This document shows positions 1-8,695 of a DNA stretch of 64,000 nucleotides, piece after piece. The notes below the pieces were generated by a model that did not search any database, had not been told where the DNA came from, and worked only from the letters and a program-made list of their open reading frames with translations. This DNA comes from Maricaulis maris MCS10 (GTDB lineage Bacteria; Pseudomonadota; Alphaproteobacteria; Caulobacterales; Maricaulaceae), in contig NC_008347.1 of assembly GCF_000014745.1 (NCBI RefSeq), positions 124,001-188,000 on the forward strand, in the 5' to 3' direction. The position numbers and the translations under genes are program-made. Within the stretch, counting starts at the first letter, position 1. Every line of letters begins with the position of its first letter.

Positions 1-1
1 C

Positions 2-436
2 CGAGATGCCTATGTCAGCGAGCTTGATGAGCTGGCGTCGTCGCTGGGCGTGGCGGACCGGGTCCACCGGGTCGGGCATTGCAGCGACATGCCGGCGGCA
101 CTGGCCTTGTGTGATCTGGTGCTGACACCGTCGGTGGAACCCGAGGCCTTTGGCCGGACGGCGGCCGAAGCTGGCGCGATGGGTCGGTTGGTCATTGCGG
201 CTGATCACGGCGGGGCCCGCGAAGTGGTTCGCGAGGGTGAAACCGGCTGGCGGGTCACCCCCGGCGATCCGGTAGCTTTGGCCTCCGCGATCAGGACCGC
301 ATTGACGATGGACCGGAATATGCATGACAGCATGGTCGCAGCCGCCCGCGACCACGTCGCGACGCATTTTTCTACCGTCTCCCTGCAAGCTTCGACTTTG
401 CGGGTCTATCGTGAGGTCCTAAACTCAGCGTCATGA
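2..436 (+). CDS. Glycosyltransferase family 4 protein, C-terminal part (runs off the left edge)
   Basis: The reading frame is open from base 2, so about 144 C-terminal residues are visible and the start lies outside the window. It transfers a sugar from a nucleotide sugar, probably in the cytoplasm during envelope polysaccharide or LPS synthesis. The GT-B donor-site signature is seen in PSVEPEAFGRTAAEAGAMG, with the E-x7-E pattern (EPEAFGRTAAE), followed by ADHGGAREVV and a typical EGETGWRVTPGDPVALASAI segment. The stop overlaps the next start by 4 nt (ATGA), so it is translationally coupled to the following GT9 gene. The exact acceptor cannot be told. Confidence 0.85.
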   Translation, partial: RDAYVSELDELASSLGVADRVHRVGHCSDMPAALALCDLVLTPSVEPEAFGRTAAEAGAMGRLVIAADHGGAREVVREGETGWRVTPGDPVALASAIRTALTMDRNMHDSMVAAARDHVATHFSTVSLQASTLRVYREVLNSAS

Positions 437-1416
437 CCGAGCCGCAGCGCGACATAACCTATATCCTTCACTGGGGTGACCTCACCTCGACGGTGCGCAT
501 GCTCGCGGCCGCGAAGACCATTCGCGACACTTTCCGCCGCGACCGCATCATCCTGCTGACCACGCCGGACTATGAGAGCTTTCTCAAGCATTGCCCGTGG
601 TTCAACGCGATCGAGACCGATGCATGTCCCGATACGCGTCCGATGGTCGGGCTGCGTGACAAGCGGATCAAGCTGGCCAAGCCGGTGCGGGTGTTCGACC
701 TCGTCGGCAGCGCCGACTCGCGCAAGATCAAGGGCAATTTCCGCTTTTCGAAATGCAAATGGTTCGACATTGCTGCCCGCGCCGAAGGGGCCGGGCATCC
801 GGTCGATGCCATGGCGGGGGCTCTCAATGATGCCCTGGGGCAGGGCCCGACCTTCTACCCGCTGGGCGGCGCGCCGTCGCCGGATGCCAGCTGGGTTGAT
901 TTCCTGGCCAAGCAGTCGCGCATGCTCGACCCGGAATATTTCGGGCTCAATGGGCCGTTCGCCTTGCTCGCGCCTGCCGGCGAGAGCGTCAAACCGGCAC
1001 TGAGATGGCCGAAAGAGAAGTGGGCGGCGCTGGCGCACGAACTCCTTCAATCCGGCATTACGCCGGCCCTGATCGGTGGACCGGACACACGCGATGTGGG
1101 GCGCCATGTCTCGCAAGTCGCCCCTGGCGCGCGGGACCTGACCGGCAAGGCCAAGCTTCCGCAGCTGGCCGGGCTGGCCCGGCGGACGAATTTCGTCTTT
1201 TCCGAAGACACACCGCTGGTCCATTTGCTGACGGCCGCCGGGGCTCCGGCTCTGGCGCTGTATGGCAATACTGATGACCCGGCACCGATCGCACCGCGCG
1301 GGTCGGCACCGGTGATCCTGATGCATGCGGTCACGCTGGCCCAGGTCACACCGGAAGAGGCGATCGCCGCGATGCGTTTCGCGGGTGGTTTCGATCGGGC
1401 TCCGGCCGCCGCGTGA
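433..1416 (+). CDS. Glycosyltransferase family 9 (heptosyltransferase-like)
   Basis: The 327-residue protein has the two-lobed layout of the ADP-heptose:LPS heptosyltransferase family. The N-terminal acceptor lobe begins ITYILHWGDLTSTVRMLAAA. The C-terminal lobe has RWPKEKWAALAHEL, ALIGGPDTRD, and the FSEDTPLVHLLTAAGAPALALYG segment that matches the GT9 nucleotide-sugar site. The start is the ATG overlapping the preceding glycosyltransferase stop. The pairing of a GT4 with a GT9 suggests lipopolysaccharide core or capsule assembly at the inner face of the inner membrane. Donor and acceptor cannot be named from sequence. Confidence 0.85.
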   Translation: MTEPQRDITYILHWGDLTSTVRMLAAAKTIRDTFRRDRIILLTTPDYESFLKHCPWFNAIETDACPDTRPMVGLRDKRIKLAKPVRVFDLVGSADSRKIKGNFRFSKCKWFDIAARAEGAGHPVDAMAGALNDALGQGPTFYPLGGAPSPDASWVDFLAKQSRMLDPEYFGLNGPFALLAPAGESVKPALRWPKEKWAALAHELLQSGITPALIGGPDTRDVGRHVSQVAPGARDLTGKAKLPQLAGLARRTNFVFSEDTPLVHLLTAAGAPALALYGNTDDPAPIAPRGSAPVILMHAVTLAQVTPEEAIAAMRFAGGFDRAPAAA

Positions 1417-1569
1417 ACCGCTATCCACGCTTGCCAATTGTGATCATTTCACCATAGTGCCCGCCTCCCGGCGGACCTGAGGCGCTATTTGCCTGTTTAG
1501 GGCTTGATCCAGCGCCCTCCCGGGAGGATTAGTAAGGTTCAGCTTTGGGGCAACCAGGGAGAAGATGCC

Positions 1570-2109
1570 ATAGCCCGTAGACCGCACGCTGCGCAACCGC
1601 CCAAAAAAGAGGGCCCGCGCATTAACCGGGATATCCGCGTACCGCGGGTGCTCCTGATCGACGAAACTGGTGAGAAGCAAGGCATTATGCCGACGGAAGC
1701 GGCCCTTGAGGCCGCCGAACAGGCTGGGCTCGACCTCGTTGAAGTGTCGCCGAATGCCGATCCGCCAGTTTGCAAGATCGTCGATTATGGCAAGCTGAAA
1801 TACCAGGATCAGAAGAAAAAGGCCGAGGCCAAGAAGAAGCAGAAGACCGTCGAGATCAAAGAGATCAAGATGCGTCCGAACATCGATATCCATGACTACC
1901 AGGTGAAAACCAAGGCCATGCATCGCTTCTTCGAGGCCGGTGACAAGGTCAAGGTGACCCTGCGTTTCCGGGGCCGTGAAATGGCTCACCAGAACCGCGG
2001 CATGGACATCATGAATCGCGTCAAGGAAGACTTCGACGAAGTGGCCAAGGTCGAGTTCGAGCCCAAGCTCGAAGGTCGCCTGATGGTCATGGTGATGGCA
2101 CCGCGTTAA
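1570..2109 (+). CDS. infC: Translation initiation factor IF-3 with AUA start codon
   Basis: The 179-residue IF-3 binds the 30S subunit, prevents premature 50S joining and proofreads the start codon. The N-terminal domain has [20 protein letters not shown] and the linker/C-domain has [22 protein letters not shown] and [14 protein letters not shown], all classic IF-3 blocks. Family members in related bacteria begin M(A)RRP just before the PP-x-GPR segment. Here the codon at that place is ATA (1570-1572), preceded by AGGGAG (1556-1561) at 8 nt. There is no in-frame ATG or GTG upstream; a TTG at 1504 would add 22 unconserved residues. A rare start codon is expected for infC because IF-3 represses its own translation by rejecting non-canonical starts. 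A terminator follows directly. Confidence 0.93.
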   Translation: MARRPHAAQPPKKEGPRINRDIRVPRVLLIDETGEKQGIMPTEAALEAAEQAGLDLVEVSPNADPPVCKIVDYGKLKYQDQKKKAEAKKKQKTVEIKEIKMRPNIDIHDYQVKTKAMHRFFEAGDKVKVTLRFRGREMAHQNRGMDIMNRVKEDFDEVAKVEFEPKLEGRLMVMVMAPR

Positions 2110-2132
2110 GCGGGTTTCACATGTCTGATACG

Positions 2133-2165
2133 AAAACGGCGCCTCCCGGGGCGCCGTTTTTGTTT
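2133..2165 (+). terminator. Rho-independent terminator after infC
   Basis: A GC-rich stem (AAAACGGCGC paired with GCGCCGTTTT) with an 8-nt loop is followed by a T run (TTTTTG). It lies 23 nt after the infC stop. It also faces the end of the convergent MFS gene and may serve both. Confidence 0.9.
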
Positions 2166-2178
2166 GTCTGCCGGAGGG

Positions 2179-3447
2179 TCAGGCAGACGGTTTTGCCGGC
2201 TCTTCGTCGATCTGGTCCAGCGCGTCGGTCTTCGCCAGTTGCGGGAAGAGCCGGAACCAGGCGGCGGCGGTGACCAGCGCCATGCCACCGCCGAGCAGGA
2301 CCGCGCCAATGGGGCCCATGAAGCGGGCGGCAACACCGGACTCGAACTCGCCCAGCTCGTTCGAAGCCGAGATGAAGATGAACTCCACCGCCGAAACCCG
2401 GCCGCGCATGCCAATCGGCGTTGCCAGCTGGATGATGGACTGGCGGATGAAGACCGAGATCATGTCGGCGGCCCCGGTCACGGCGAGGGCGATCATCGAC
2501 AGGATCAATACCTCCGACAGGGCAAAGCCGATCATGGCGACACCGTAGACGCCGATAGCCCCCAGCATCCAGATGCCGATCCTGCGGGTCAGCGGTCGCA
2601 CGGCCAGCAGGAAGGCAATCAGCCCGGCACCGATGGCCGGCGCGGTCCGCAACAAGCCCAGACCTACCGTGTCGGTGTGTAAAACGTCGCGCGCGAAAAC
2701 GGGCAGAAGCGCTGTCACGCCGCCGAACAGGACCACCACCAGATCAAGCGAGATTGCGCCCAGCACGACCTTGTTGTCGCGCACATAGCGCAGGCCTTCG
2801 ATCACCATCGACAGGCCGCGATGACCTTCCAGCTTTTCGTGCTTCGGCGTTCTCGCTGTCGCGATCACCACGGTCGCGACAACCAGCATGACGGCGCTGA
2901 CCAGATAGACCGTGCTCGGTCCGATAATATAGAGCAGGCCACCCACCGCCGGGCCCCCGATTGCTGCGACCTGGAAGCCCAGCGAATTCCAGGCAATGGC
3001 CTGGCGCATGTCATCGCGTGGCACAATCCGCGCCATCAGGGCGCTGGAAGCGGCGGGAGAGAAGGCATGGGTCACGCCGAGAAAGGTGGCAGCCGAAAAG
3101 ACGATGACCAGCGTCACCGGTCCGGATTGGAAGGGGCTGATGGCGAGGGCGATGGCGCAGGCGACCCGGATCAGGTTGGTGACGATCAGGATCAGCTTGC
3201 GGTCGAGCCGGTCGGCGGCCTGTCCGCCCAGCAGGGACAGGAAGAATACCGGCGCAAACATGGCCAGGCCGACAAACCCCAGCATCAAGGCCGATTCCTC
3301 AACCGAGCGGGTCTGGCGCGCTACGTCATAGACCTGCCAGCCGATCGCGACCGCCTGCATCTGCCGGGCTGCCGACAATAATTGCCGCATGATCCAGTAA
3401 TGCCGGTAAGGCTGAATAGCGAAAATCGACAGGGAAGGCGTGAGCAC
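2179..3447 (-). CDS. MFS transporter, EntS/MFS_3-type exporter
   Basis: The 422-residue integral membrane protein has about 12 hydrophobic segments. The DxADRxDRR-type loop-2/3 motif reads GGQAADRLDRKLIL, and PAASSALMARIVPRDDMRQAIAWNSLGFQVAAIGGPAVGG is typical of the MFS_3 (EntS-like) family. Such proteins export siderophores or small molecules across the inner membrane using the proton gradient. The start is the ATG (reverse strand) giving MLTPSLSIFAIQPYRHYW. It is transcribed toward infC and ends just after the shared terminator. The substrate is unknown. Confidence 0.85.
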   Translation of the reverse strand: MLTPSLSIFAIQPYRHYWIMRQLLSAARQMQAVAIGWQVYDVARQTRSVEESALMLGFVGLAMFAPVFFLSLLGGQAADRLDRKLILIVTNLIRVACAIALAISPFQSGPVTLVIVFSAATFLGVTHAFSPAASSALMARIVPRDDMRQAIAWNSLGFQVAAIGGPAVGGLLYIIGPSTVYLVSAVMLVVATVVIATARTPKHEKLEGHRGLSMVIEGLRYVRDNKVVLGAISLDLVVVLFGGVTALLPVFARDVLHTDTVGLGLLRTAPAIGAGLIAFLLAVRPLTRRIGIWMLGAIGVYGVAMIGFALSEVLILSMIALAVTGAADMISVFIRQSIIQLATPIGMRGRVSAVEFIFISASNELGEFESGVAARFMGPIGAVLLGGGMALVTAAAWFRLFPQLAKTDALDQIDEEPAKPSA

Positions 3448-3698
3448 GAGAATATCCTGAGCGCGCCGCAGGCGCGGCAGGAGTGCCGATTAACGCGCTT
3501 TCCTGCGGAAATTCAACAGGCTGGGCAAATGGTGATGCGCGACGCCTTATTGCTGCCGCGTGTATGCCCAAAGCGCGGCTCACCCATTCAGACGATATTC
3601 AGCGGCCAGGATTTCTGATGATATCCGAAACAAAGCATGTTCAACTGACAGGCGAAGCAATGGTGTTTCGCGATACCGCCCGAGCAGGAGCCATATTG

Positions 3699-4172
3699 AT
3701 GGGTCTTTGGCATTCCGCCCAGATTGCAGTGACCGTACTGGCCGTGACGGCCGGGTCGGGCGAGGCGTGGGGTGAGGGTGATGGGTCGGGCGACAGTCTC
3801 TACCTGTCGGCCGGTTTCACGCCGGACCCCAAGACCATCGATCTCCAGCTCGACGGCCGCATCGATGCCGCCATTGAGGTATCGGAGGCCTGCCACGGTT
3901 TCATCAGCGGCGAAGAGCCGGATGTCTCCGTCTATTATAATGCCGGGCCATTCCCGCTTATCCTGTCGGCGGATTCCGACGAGGACATGACGCTGGTCGT
4001 CAATGCGCCGGACGGTCAATGGTATTGCGATGACGACAGCGGCAGCGGCCTCAATCCGTCGATCCGCTTTGGCGAGCCGGTATCGGGTAATTACGAGATC
4101 TGGGTCGGCCGCTATCTCGGGCCCGGGCCGGCAACGGTCCGCCTGTCGATTTCCGAACTTTACAGCGAGTGA
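3699..4172 (+). CDS. Secreted protein with one Cys-containing beta repeat
   Basis: The product is about 157 residues, with a signal-peptide-like start (MGLWHSAQIAVTVLAVTAGSG, then EAWG). I chose this start because CAGGAG lies 8 nt upstream and because it puts the hydrophobic stretch at the N-terminus; an ATG at 3618 would add 27 residues. The mature part is one copy of the repeat found four times in the next protein. It has the order GFTPDP, CHGF, PLILSADSDEDMTLVVNAPDG, WYCDDDSGSGLNP, GNYEIWVGRY and ISEL. Two Cys per unit could form a disulphide. The pattern is reminiscent of the bacterial pre-peptidase C-terminal (PPC) beta domain, but I cannot assign a known family. No enzyme motif is seen. 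Confidence 0.7.
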   Translation: MGLWHSAQIAVTVLAVTAGSGEAWGEGDGSGDSLYLSAGFTPDPKTIDLQLDGRIDAAIEVSEACHGFISGEEPDVSVYYNAGPFPLILSADSDEDMTLVVNAPDGQWYCDDDSGSGLNPSIRFGEPVSGNYEIWVGRYLGPGPATVRLSISELYSE

Positions 4173-4195
4173 CACTTCAATCCTGGGGGAGAAAC

Positions 4196-5959
4196 ATGAT
4201 GAAGTTGCAATTGATGACCGGTGCCGCAGTGGCGGCCCTTCTTTTCGTCGCACCCGCGCAGGCGGTGCAGGATATCTCGGCCTCGCCCGCCTATGGGGCC
4301 GGCCAGCTGGAAGCCGGCTTCATCCCGGACCCGGTGTCGATCGGTCTGCGCGCGGGCGGCGCCATGCCGGCCAGTGATGTCTCGGAATGGTGCCCGGGTT
4401 TTGTCAGCTACCAGCCTTCCTACAATCTCAATTATTCGGCCGGTGATTTCAGCCTTTACCTGTCGGCCGCCTCTGATGTCGACACGGTGTTGCTGGTCAA
4501 CACGCCGGATGGTGCCTGGCACTGCGATGATGACGGCGCCGGAAGCGGTCTCAATGCCGGCATGATGTTCGACGAACCGCAGAGCGGTCTCTACAATATC
4601 TGGGTCGGGACCTTTGGCTCAGGTAGCGGTTACGAGCCGGCCATGCTGCACATTTCCGAACTCGGCTTCGAGGATGACAATCCCTATTCTCAGGCCCCCT
4701 CGGCCAACCTGCCGCCGCAATCCGGCACGATGAGCCTTCGCGAAGGCTTTGCCGATGATCCGCGGACAATGGCCGTCCAGGCGGGTGGTGAACTGCAGCT
4801 GGATCGTTTCGCCGACGGCATGTGCTGGGGTCAGGCGGACCGCGCGCCGGACGTCTGGGTCGATTATGCGGGAAGCGATACCTTTGACCTTTATTTCTCC
4901 ATGCAGGCCGAACAGGACACCACGATTGCCGTGCAATCGCCGGATGGCGACTGGCATTGCGATGATGACAGCGCCGAGAACCTGAATCCGGGTGTGCAGA
5001 TTAGCGATCCGCTGCCGGGGCGCTATGCCGTCTGGGCCGCGCGCTATTCCAGTGAAGCTCACATTCCGGCGACGCTTTATGTCTCCGAGCTTGGTTTCCT
5101 CGGCAATATCGATGAGCCGGCAGTGCTGGACTACTCGCTGCCGTCGCAGTCCGGATCCGCTTCGCTGCAGGCCGGTTTTATCCCTGATCCTTACAATGTC
5201 GATGTCATCGCTGGCGGCGGGACCGATATTTATGAGGCGGTCGCAGAGAATTGTCGCGGCTGGACTGACAGCGCGCCCGATTTCGATCTCGACTATGAGG
5301 CCGGTGAATTCGACCTCTACCTGTCGGCCAGCTATGACGGCGACGCGACCATGGTCGTCAATGCGCCGGACGGCAGCTGGCATTGTGATGATGACAGCGC
5401 CGGTGAGCTCGATCCGGGTATCGTGTTCAATGATCCGATGTCCGGCCGCTATGATGTCTGGGTCGGCACTTATAGCGAGTATGATGGCGGTCCCGCGACG
5501 CTGCACGTGTCCGAACTGGGCTTTGGTGGCGGCTTCCTGCCGGAAACCCCGCTCGATTACTCGCTGCCGGCCAATTACGGCAATGTTGAGCTGACCGGTG
5601 GTTTTGTCCCTGACCCCTATCTCGTCGAGCTGATGGCCGGCGGCGATGTCGAGGCTGAATCGGCGTCTGGCCAGCACTGCCGCGGTTTCGTCACCCTGGC
5701 ACCGGATGTCGAGCTCAGCTTTGAGCCTGGCGGTCTGGATCTTTACATCTCGGCCGTGTCCGATCGCGACACGACACTGGTGATCAATGGTCCGGACGGT
5801 GAGTGGTATTGCAATGATGACGGCGCCGGGAACCTGAATCCGGGTGTCCATTTCGCCGATCCGCAGGCCGGTGTCTATGATATCTGGGTCGGCACCTATT
5901 CGAGCGGTTCGCCGTCCGAGGCCGTTCTGGCAATTTCCGAGCTCGGCTTCCACGAATAG
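4196..5959 (+). CDS. Secreted protein made of four tandem Cys-containing repeats
   Basis: The 587-residue protein has a clear signal peptide (MMKLQLMTGAAVAALLFVAPAQA). GGGGGAG at 4185-4191 lies just upstream of the paired ATGs at 4196/4199. The mature part is four copies of a roughly 142-residue unit. Each has GF-x2-DP, a C-(R/P)-G-(F/W) Cys, a DLYLSA strand, a D-x-DTT-x-x-V-x-x-PDG-x-W-x-C-(D/N)DD motif, LNPG, G-x-Y-x-(I/V)WVG and a terminal (I/V)SELGF. The second Cys of each unit is at about residues 110, 255, 397 and 539. The single-repeat gene upstream ends 23 nt before, so the pair looks like a duplicated array. An extracellular or periplasmic binding or adhesive role is possible; no catalytic site is visible. 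Confidence 0.78.
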   Translation: MMKLQLMTGAAVAALLFVAPAQAVQDISASPAYGAGQLEAGFIPDPVSIGLRAGGAMPASDVSEWCPGFVSYQPSYNLNYSAGDFSLYLSAASDVDTVLLVNTPDGAWHCDDDGAGSGLNAGMMFDEPQSGLYNIWVGTFGSGSGYEPAMLHISELGFEDDNPYSQAPSANLPPQSGTMSLREGFADDPRTMAVQAGGELQLDRFADGMCWGQADRAPDVWVDYAGSDTFDLYFSMQAEQDTTIAVQSPDGDWHCDDDSAENLNPGVQISDPLPGRYAVWAARYSSEAHIPATLYVSELGFLGNIDEPAVLDYSLPSQSGSASLQAGFIPDPYNVDVIAGGGTDIYEAVAENCRGWTDSAPDFDLDYEAGEFDLYLSASYDGDATMVVNAPDGSWHCDDDSAGELDPGIVFNDPMSGRYDVWVGTYSEYDGGPATLHVSELGFGGGFLPETPLDYSLPANYGNVELTGGFVPDPYLVELMAGGDVEAESASGQHCRGFVTLAPDVELSFEPGGLDLYISAVSDRDTTLVINGPDGEWYCNDDGAGNLNPGVHFADPQAGVYDIWVGTYSSGSPSEAVLAISELGFHE

Positions 5960-5996
5960 GCCGAAAACCAGCCGCGCAGCGCGCGGGGATCAGGAG

Positions 5997-6026
5997 AGGG
6001 TGGCCCGGTCGGGTCGCCCTTTCTTG
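5997..6026 (+). terminator. Probable terminator after the repeat-protein gene
   Basis: AGGGTGGCCC can pair with GGGTCGCCCT across a 4-base loop, with two G-T wobbles. TTTCTTGTGTTT follows. It sits about 40 nt after the stop. The U run is imperfect, so it is a moderate candidate. Confidence 0.55.
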
Positions 6027-6083
6027 TGTTTGCCTGTCGGAAAATAAATGACCCGGTCGCGCAGTTCGGTCCTTTGCAAGGCG

Positions 6084-6105
6084 GAAATGTTATACTATAT
6101 CATCC
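6084..6105 (+). promoter_or_regulatory. Zur-like operator upstream of the merC-like gene
   Basis: The site reads GAAATGTTATACTATATCAT and is near-palindromic around the central C: TGTTATA on the left and TATATCA on the right (6 of 7 positions symmetric). This resembles the GTTATAnTATAAC-type operators of the zinc repressor Zur in proteobacteria. It lies 23 bp upstream of a gene for a His/Cys-tailed MerC-like protein, which fits metal control. No Zur gene is in the window. Confidence 0.55.
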
Positions 6106-6127
6106 AGGCAACGCAGCCGGATGCCCC

Positions 6128-6580
6128 ATGCCTCTTCACCGTCACATCGCCGACAACCAGGGCAAGCTCGACGCCACCGGCGTCGGCCTGTCCGCCTTGT
6201 GCATCGCCCACTGCCTGTTCCTGCCGGCTGCCGCGGCGGCGACGCCGATGCTGGCGCCCGAGGCCGGTGAATTGTTGGGCCTGAGCCATGACTGGCATCT
6301 CCTGCTGCTCGCCATCGCGGCGCCTGTCTCGCTGGTCGGCCTGGGCTGGAGCGTGCGGACGACCCGCGCCGGATGGCCGATCTTCGTGATTGGCCTGGTC
6401 GGACTGTCGATCATGGCGCTGGGGGCTTCGCATGTATTCTCGACGACGATCGAGACCGTGCTGACGCTGACCGGCGTGATCGTGCTCGCCGGGGCTCATT
6501 TCGCCAATTGGCGGACGCGCGCCCGAGCCGGGCATGTGCATGAGCGCGACTGCGGGCTGTGTGACGATCATTCGCACTGA
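6128..6580 (+). CDS. MerC-family membrane protein, putative metal handling
   Basis: The 150-residue protein has about four hydrophobic segments and the MerC-like block LSALCIAHCLFLPAAAA near residue 20, where the paired Cys/His could bind metal. The C-terminus HVHERDCGLCDDHSH and the N-terminal MPLHRH add more metal ligands. MerC proteins in mercury operons carry Hg(II) inward, but many chromosomal relatives are not linked to mercury genes. Here there are no mer neighbours, and a Zur-like box precedes the gene, so a zinc-related role is inferred. I chose the ATG giving MPLHRHIADNQGKLD because upstream codons are unconserved in character. Confidence 0.75.
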   Translation: MPLHRHIADNQGKLDATGVGLSALCIAHCLFLPAAAAATPMLAPEAGELLGLSHDWHLLLLAIAAPVSLVGLGWSVRTTRAGWPIFVIGLVGLSIMALGASHVFSTTIETVLTLTGVIVLAGAHFANWRTRARAGHVHERDCGLCDDHSH

Positions 6581-6737
6581 GTTTACGTGCGCCCGCGACT
6601 CGCATGACCGCTTGCAATCAGGGGCATTGAGGGTATAAACCCCCGCTTCCAACACCAGCCAACCGGGCCAAATCGACATGCCCGCTGGCTGAACCATCCA
6701 CCGGATGCGCTCGCCGCGTCCTGCAAAGGAGATGAAA

Positions 6738-6938
6738 ATGTCGAAGATGAAGACGAAGAGCGGCGCCAAAAAGCGCTTCAAGCTCACTGCCTCGGGTAAG
6801 GTGAAGGCCGGTCAAGCCGGCAAGCGCCATGGCATGATCAAGCGGACTCCCAAGCAGATCCGCAACAAACGCGGCCAGGTGACCCTGTCACCCCAGGACG
6901 CCAAGATCGTGAAAAAATACCTCCCGAACGGCCTTTAA
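6738..6938 (+). CDS. rpmI: 50S ribosomal protein L35
   Basis: The 66-residue basic protein ([47 protein letters not shown]) is full length for L35. AAAGGAG ends 6 nt before the ATG at 6738; the in-frame ATG at 6732 sits too close to that site. It is followed after 31 nt by rplT, the usual pair. In many bacteria infC heads this operon; here infC is about 4.6 kb upstream with unrelated genes between. Confidence 0.97.
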   Translation: MSKMKTKSGAKKRFKLTASGKVKAGQAGKRHGMIKRTPKQIRNKRGQVTLSPQDAKIVKKYLPNGL

Positions 6939-6969
6939 GGCCGCTGGCACCGAGTAGGAGCACTTAGAC

Positions 6970-7326
6970 ATGTCTCGAGTTACATCCGGACCGGCGACCG
7001 CTAAACGCCACAAGTCAGTCATCAAGAAAGCCAAGGGCTATTACGGCCGCCGCAAGAATACCTTCCGCGTTGCCGTCCAGGCCGTGGAAAAGGCCGGCCA
7101 GTACGCCTATCGCGACCGTCGCGCCAAGAAGCGCAATTTCCGCGCCCTGTGGATCCAGCGCATCAATGCCGGCGCCCGCCAGCACGAGATGAGCTATTCG
7201 GTCTTCATGAACGGCCTCACCAAGGCCGGCATCGAAGTCGACCGCAAGGTCCTCGCCGACATCGCCATGCACGAGCCGGACGCCTTCAAGGCCCTGGTCG
7301 ACCAGGCCCGCGCGGCTCTGGGCTAA
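6970..7326 (+). CDS. rplT: 50S ribosomal protein L20
   Basis: The 118-residue protein is full length for L20, an early assembly protein that binds 23S rRNA. It begins [35 protein letters not shown] and has the conserved [23 protein letters not shown] block. TAGGAG lies upstream. It is the second gene of the rpmI-rplT pair and is followed by a strong terminator. Confidence 0.98.
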
Positions 7327-7351
7327 TCGCCTGGCAGTTCGAGTTTTGAAG

Positions 7352-7389
7352 AGGCCCGCCAGCGTGACGTTGGCGGGCCTTTTTTGTTT
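7352..7389 (+). terminator. Rho-independent terminator after rplT
   Basis: AGGCCCGCCA pairs perfectly with TGGCGGGCCT across a 9-nt loop, followed by TTTTTGTTT. It ends the rpmI-rplT transcript 25 nt after the stop. Confidence 0.95.
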
Positions 7390-7400
7390 GTGGCAGAAAC

Positions 7401-7520
7401 CCCCTCACCCGACCCTTCGGGCCACCCTCTCCCGCGAGGGGAGAGGGCGTTCTTGTTAGCGGCGCACTGACACGCCTTCTCCCCTCGCGGGAGAAGGTCC
7501 CCGAAGGGGGGATGAGGGGG
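7401..7520. repeat. Inverted pair of palindromic extragenic repeats
   Basis: Two related units lie head to head between rplT and pheS. The first (7401-7447) reads CCCCTCACCC then a CTCTCCC-GGGAGAG-type hairpin. The second (7475-7520) has CCTTCTCCC-GGGAGAAGG and ends GATGAGGGGG, the reverse complement of the first unit's start. The same unit pair occurs at 26826-26932. This is a common repetitive extragenic family in alphaproteobacteria with no coding content. Confidence 0.8.
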
Positions 7521-7605
7521 CATTCTTGTTGCCCAGCCGCGCCCGGCAGTCGACACACAAAACCCCAGCCGCTAAATCCTTCCCGACCGTATGGGACGAC
7601 ATGAC

Positions 7606-8688
7606 ATGACTGACACTTCCAATCTCGACACGCTTGAAGCCGAGGTCCGCAGCCAGATCGATGGCGCGACCGATGAGGCCGGGCTGGACGCAGTTCGCGT
7701 TGCGGCGCTGGGCAAGAAGGGCTCGGTGTCGTTGATGATGCGCGAGCTGGGCAAGATGAGCCCGGAAGAACGTCAGGTGATGGGCCCGGCGCTCAACGGT
7801 CTCAAGACCCGGCTCAATGATGTTATCGAGGCGCGCAAGGCGGACCTCGAGGCCGCGGCCCTGAATGCGGCGCTGGCGTCGGAGACGGTCGATGTCACCC
7901 TGCCGGTGCGGCCGGAACCGAAGGGCTCCCTTCACCCGATCACCCAGGTGATGGAAGAGCTGGCGGTGATCTTCGCCGATATGGGCTTTGCCGTCGCAGA
8001 AGGGCCGGACGTGGAAACCGATTTCCACAATTTCACCGCCCTCAATTTCCCCGAAGGTCACCCGGCCCGCGACACCCAGGACACCTTCTTCATGAAGCCG
8101 GACGCTGAGGGCATGCGCAAGGTTCTGCGTACCCACACCTCGCCGGTGCAGATCCGCACCATGCTGGAAGGCAAGACCCCGATCCGCATCATCGCGCCGG
8201 GTCGTGTCTATCGCTGCGACTGGGACCAGACCCACACGCCCATGTTCCACCAGGTCGAGGGCCTGGTGATCGACAAGGAAACCCATATGGGTCACCTCAA
8301 GGGCACGCTGATGGATTTCATCGCCGCCTTCTTCGAGACCGACCAGGTGGAAGCGCAATTCCGTCCGCACCATTTCCCCTTCACCGAACCGTCGGCGGAG
8401 ATGGATGTGCGTTATGAGCGAGTCGGCGATGCGGTGAAAGTCGGATCCGGCGACAAGTGGATGGAAATCCTCGGCTGCGGCATGGTCCACCCGAATGTCA
8501 TCCGCAATTGCGGCCTCGACCCGGACGAATACCAGGGCTTCGCCTTCGGCATGGGCGTCGACCGTCTCGCCATGCTCAAATACGGCGCCCCCGACCTGCG
8601 CGATTTCTTCAACTCCGACGTCCGCTGGATGGCGCATTACGGCTTCAGCCCGCTGCTGCAGGCGAACCTGGCGACGGGTCTGAGCTGA
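7606..8688 (+). CDS. pheS: Phenylalanine-tRNA ligase alpha subunit
   Basis: The 360-residue catalytic subunit of the (alpha beta)2 class II synthetase charges tRNA-Phe. After an N-terminal coiled coil (residues 1-90) it has [42 protein letters not shown] (motif-1 region), [12 protein letters not shown], the motif-2 block [24 protein letters not shown] and motif 3 [17 protein letters not shown]. Three ATGs cluster at 7591, 7601 and 7606; the in-frame [13 protein letters not shown] start at 7606 matches the family best. pheT is downstream but separated by an unrelated gene. Confidence 0.96.
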   Translation: MTDTSNLDTLEAEVRSQIDGATDEAGLDAVRVAALGKKGSVSLMMRELGKMSPEERQVMGPALNGLKTRLNDVIEARKADLEAAALNAALASETVDVTLPVRPEPKGSLHPITQVMEELAVIFADMGFAVAEGPDVETDFHNFTALNFPEGHPARDTQDTFFMKPDAEGMRKVLRTHTSPVQIRTMLEGKTPIRIIAPGRVYRCDWDQTHTPMFHQVEGLVIDKETHMGHLKGTLMDFIAAFFETDQVEAQFRPHHFPFTEPSAEMDVRYERVGDAVKVGSGDKWMEILGCGMVHPNVIRNCGLDPDEYQGFAFGMGVDRLAMLKYGAPDLRDFFNSDVRWMAHYGFSPLLQANLATGLS

Positions 8689-8695
8689 TCCGATC

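Noticed and set aside
7401-7520. CRISPR-like repeats
   Set aside because: Only two units, inverted rather than direct, with no regular spacers; they are palindromic extragenic repeats.
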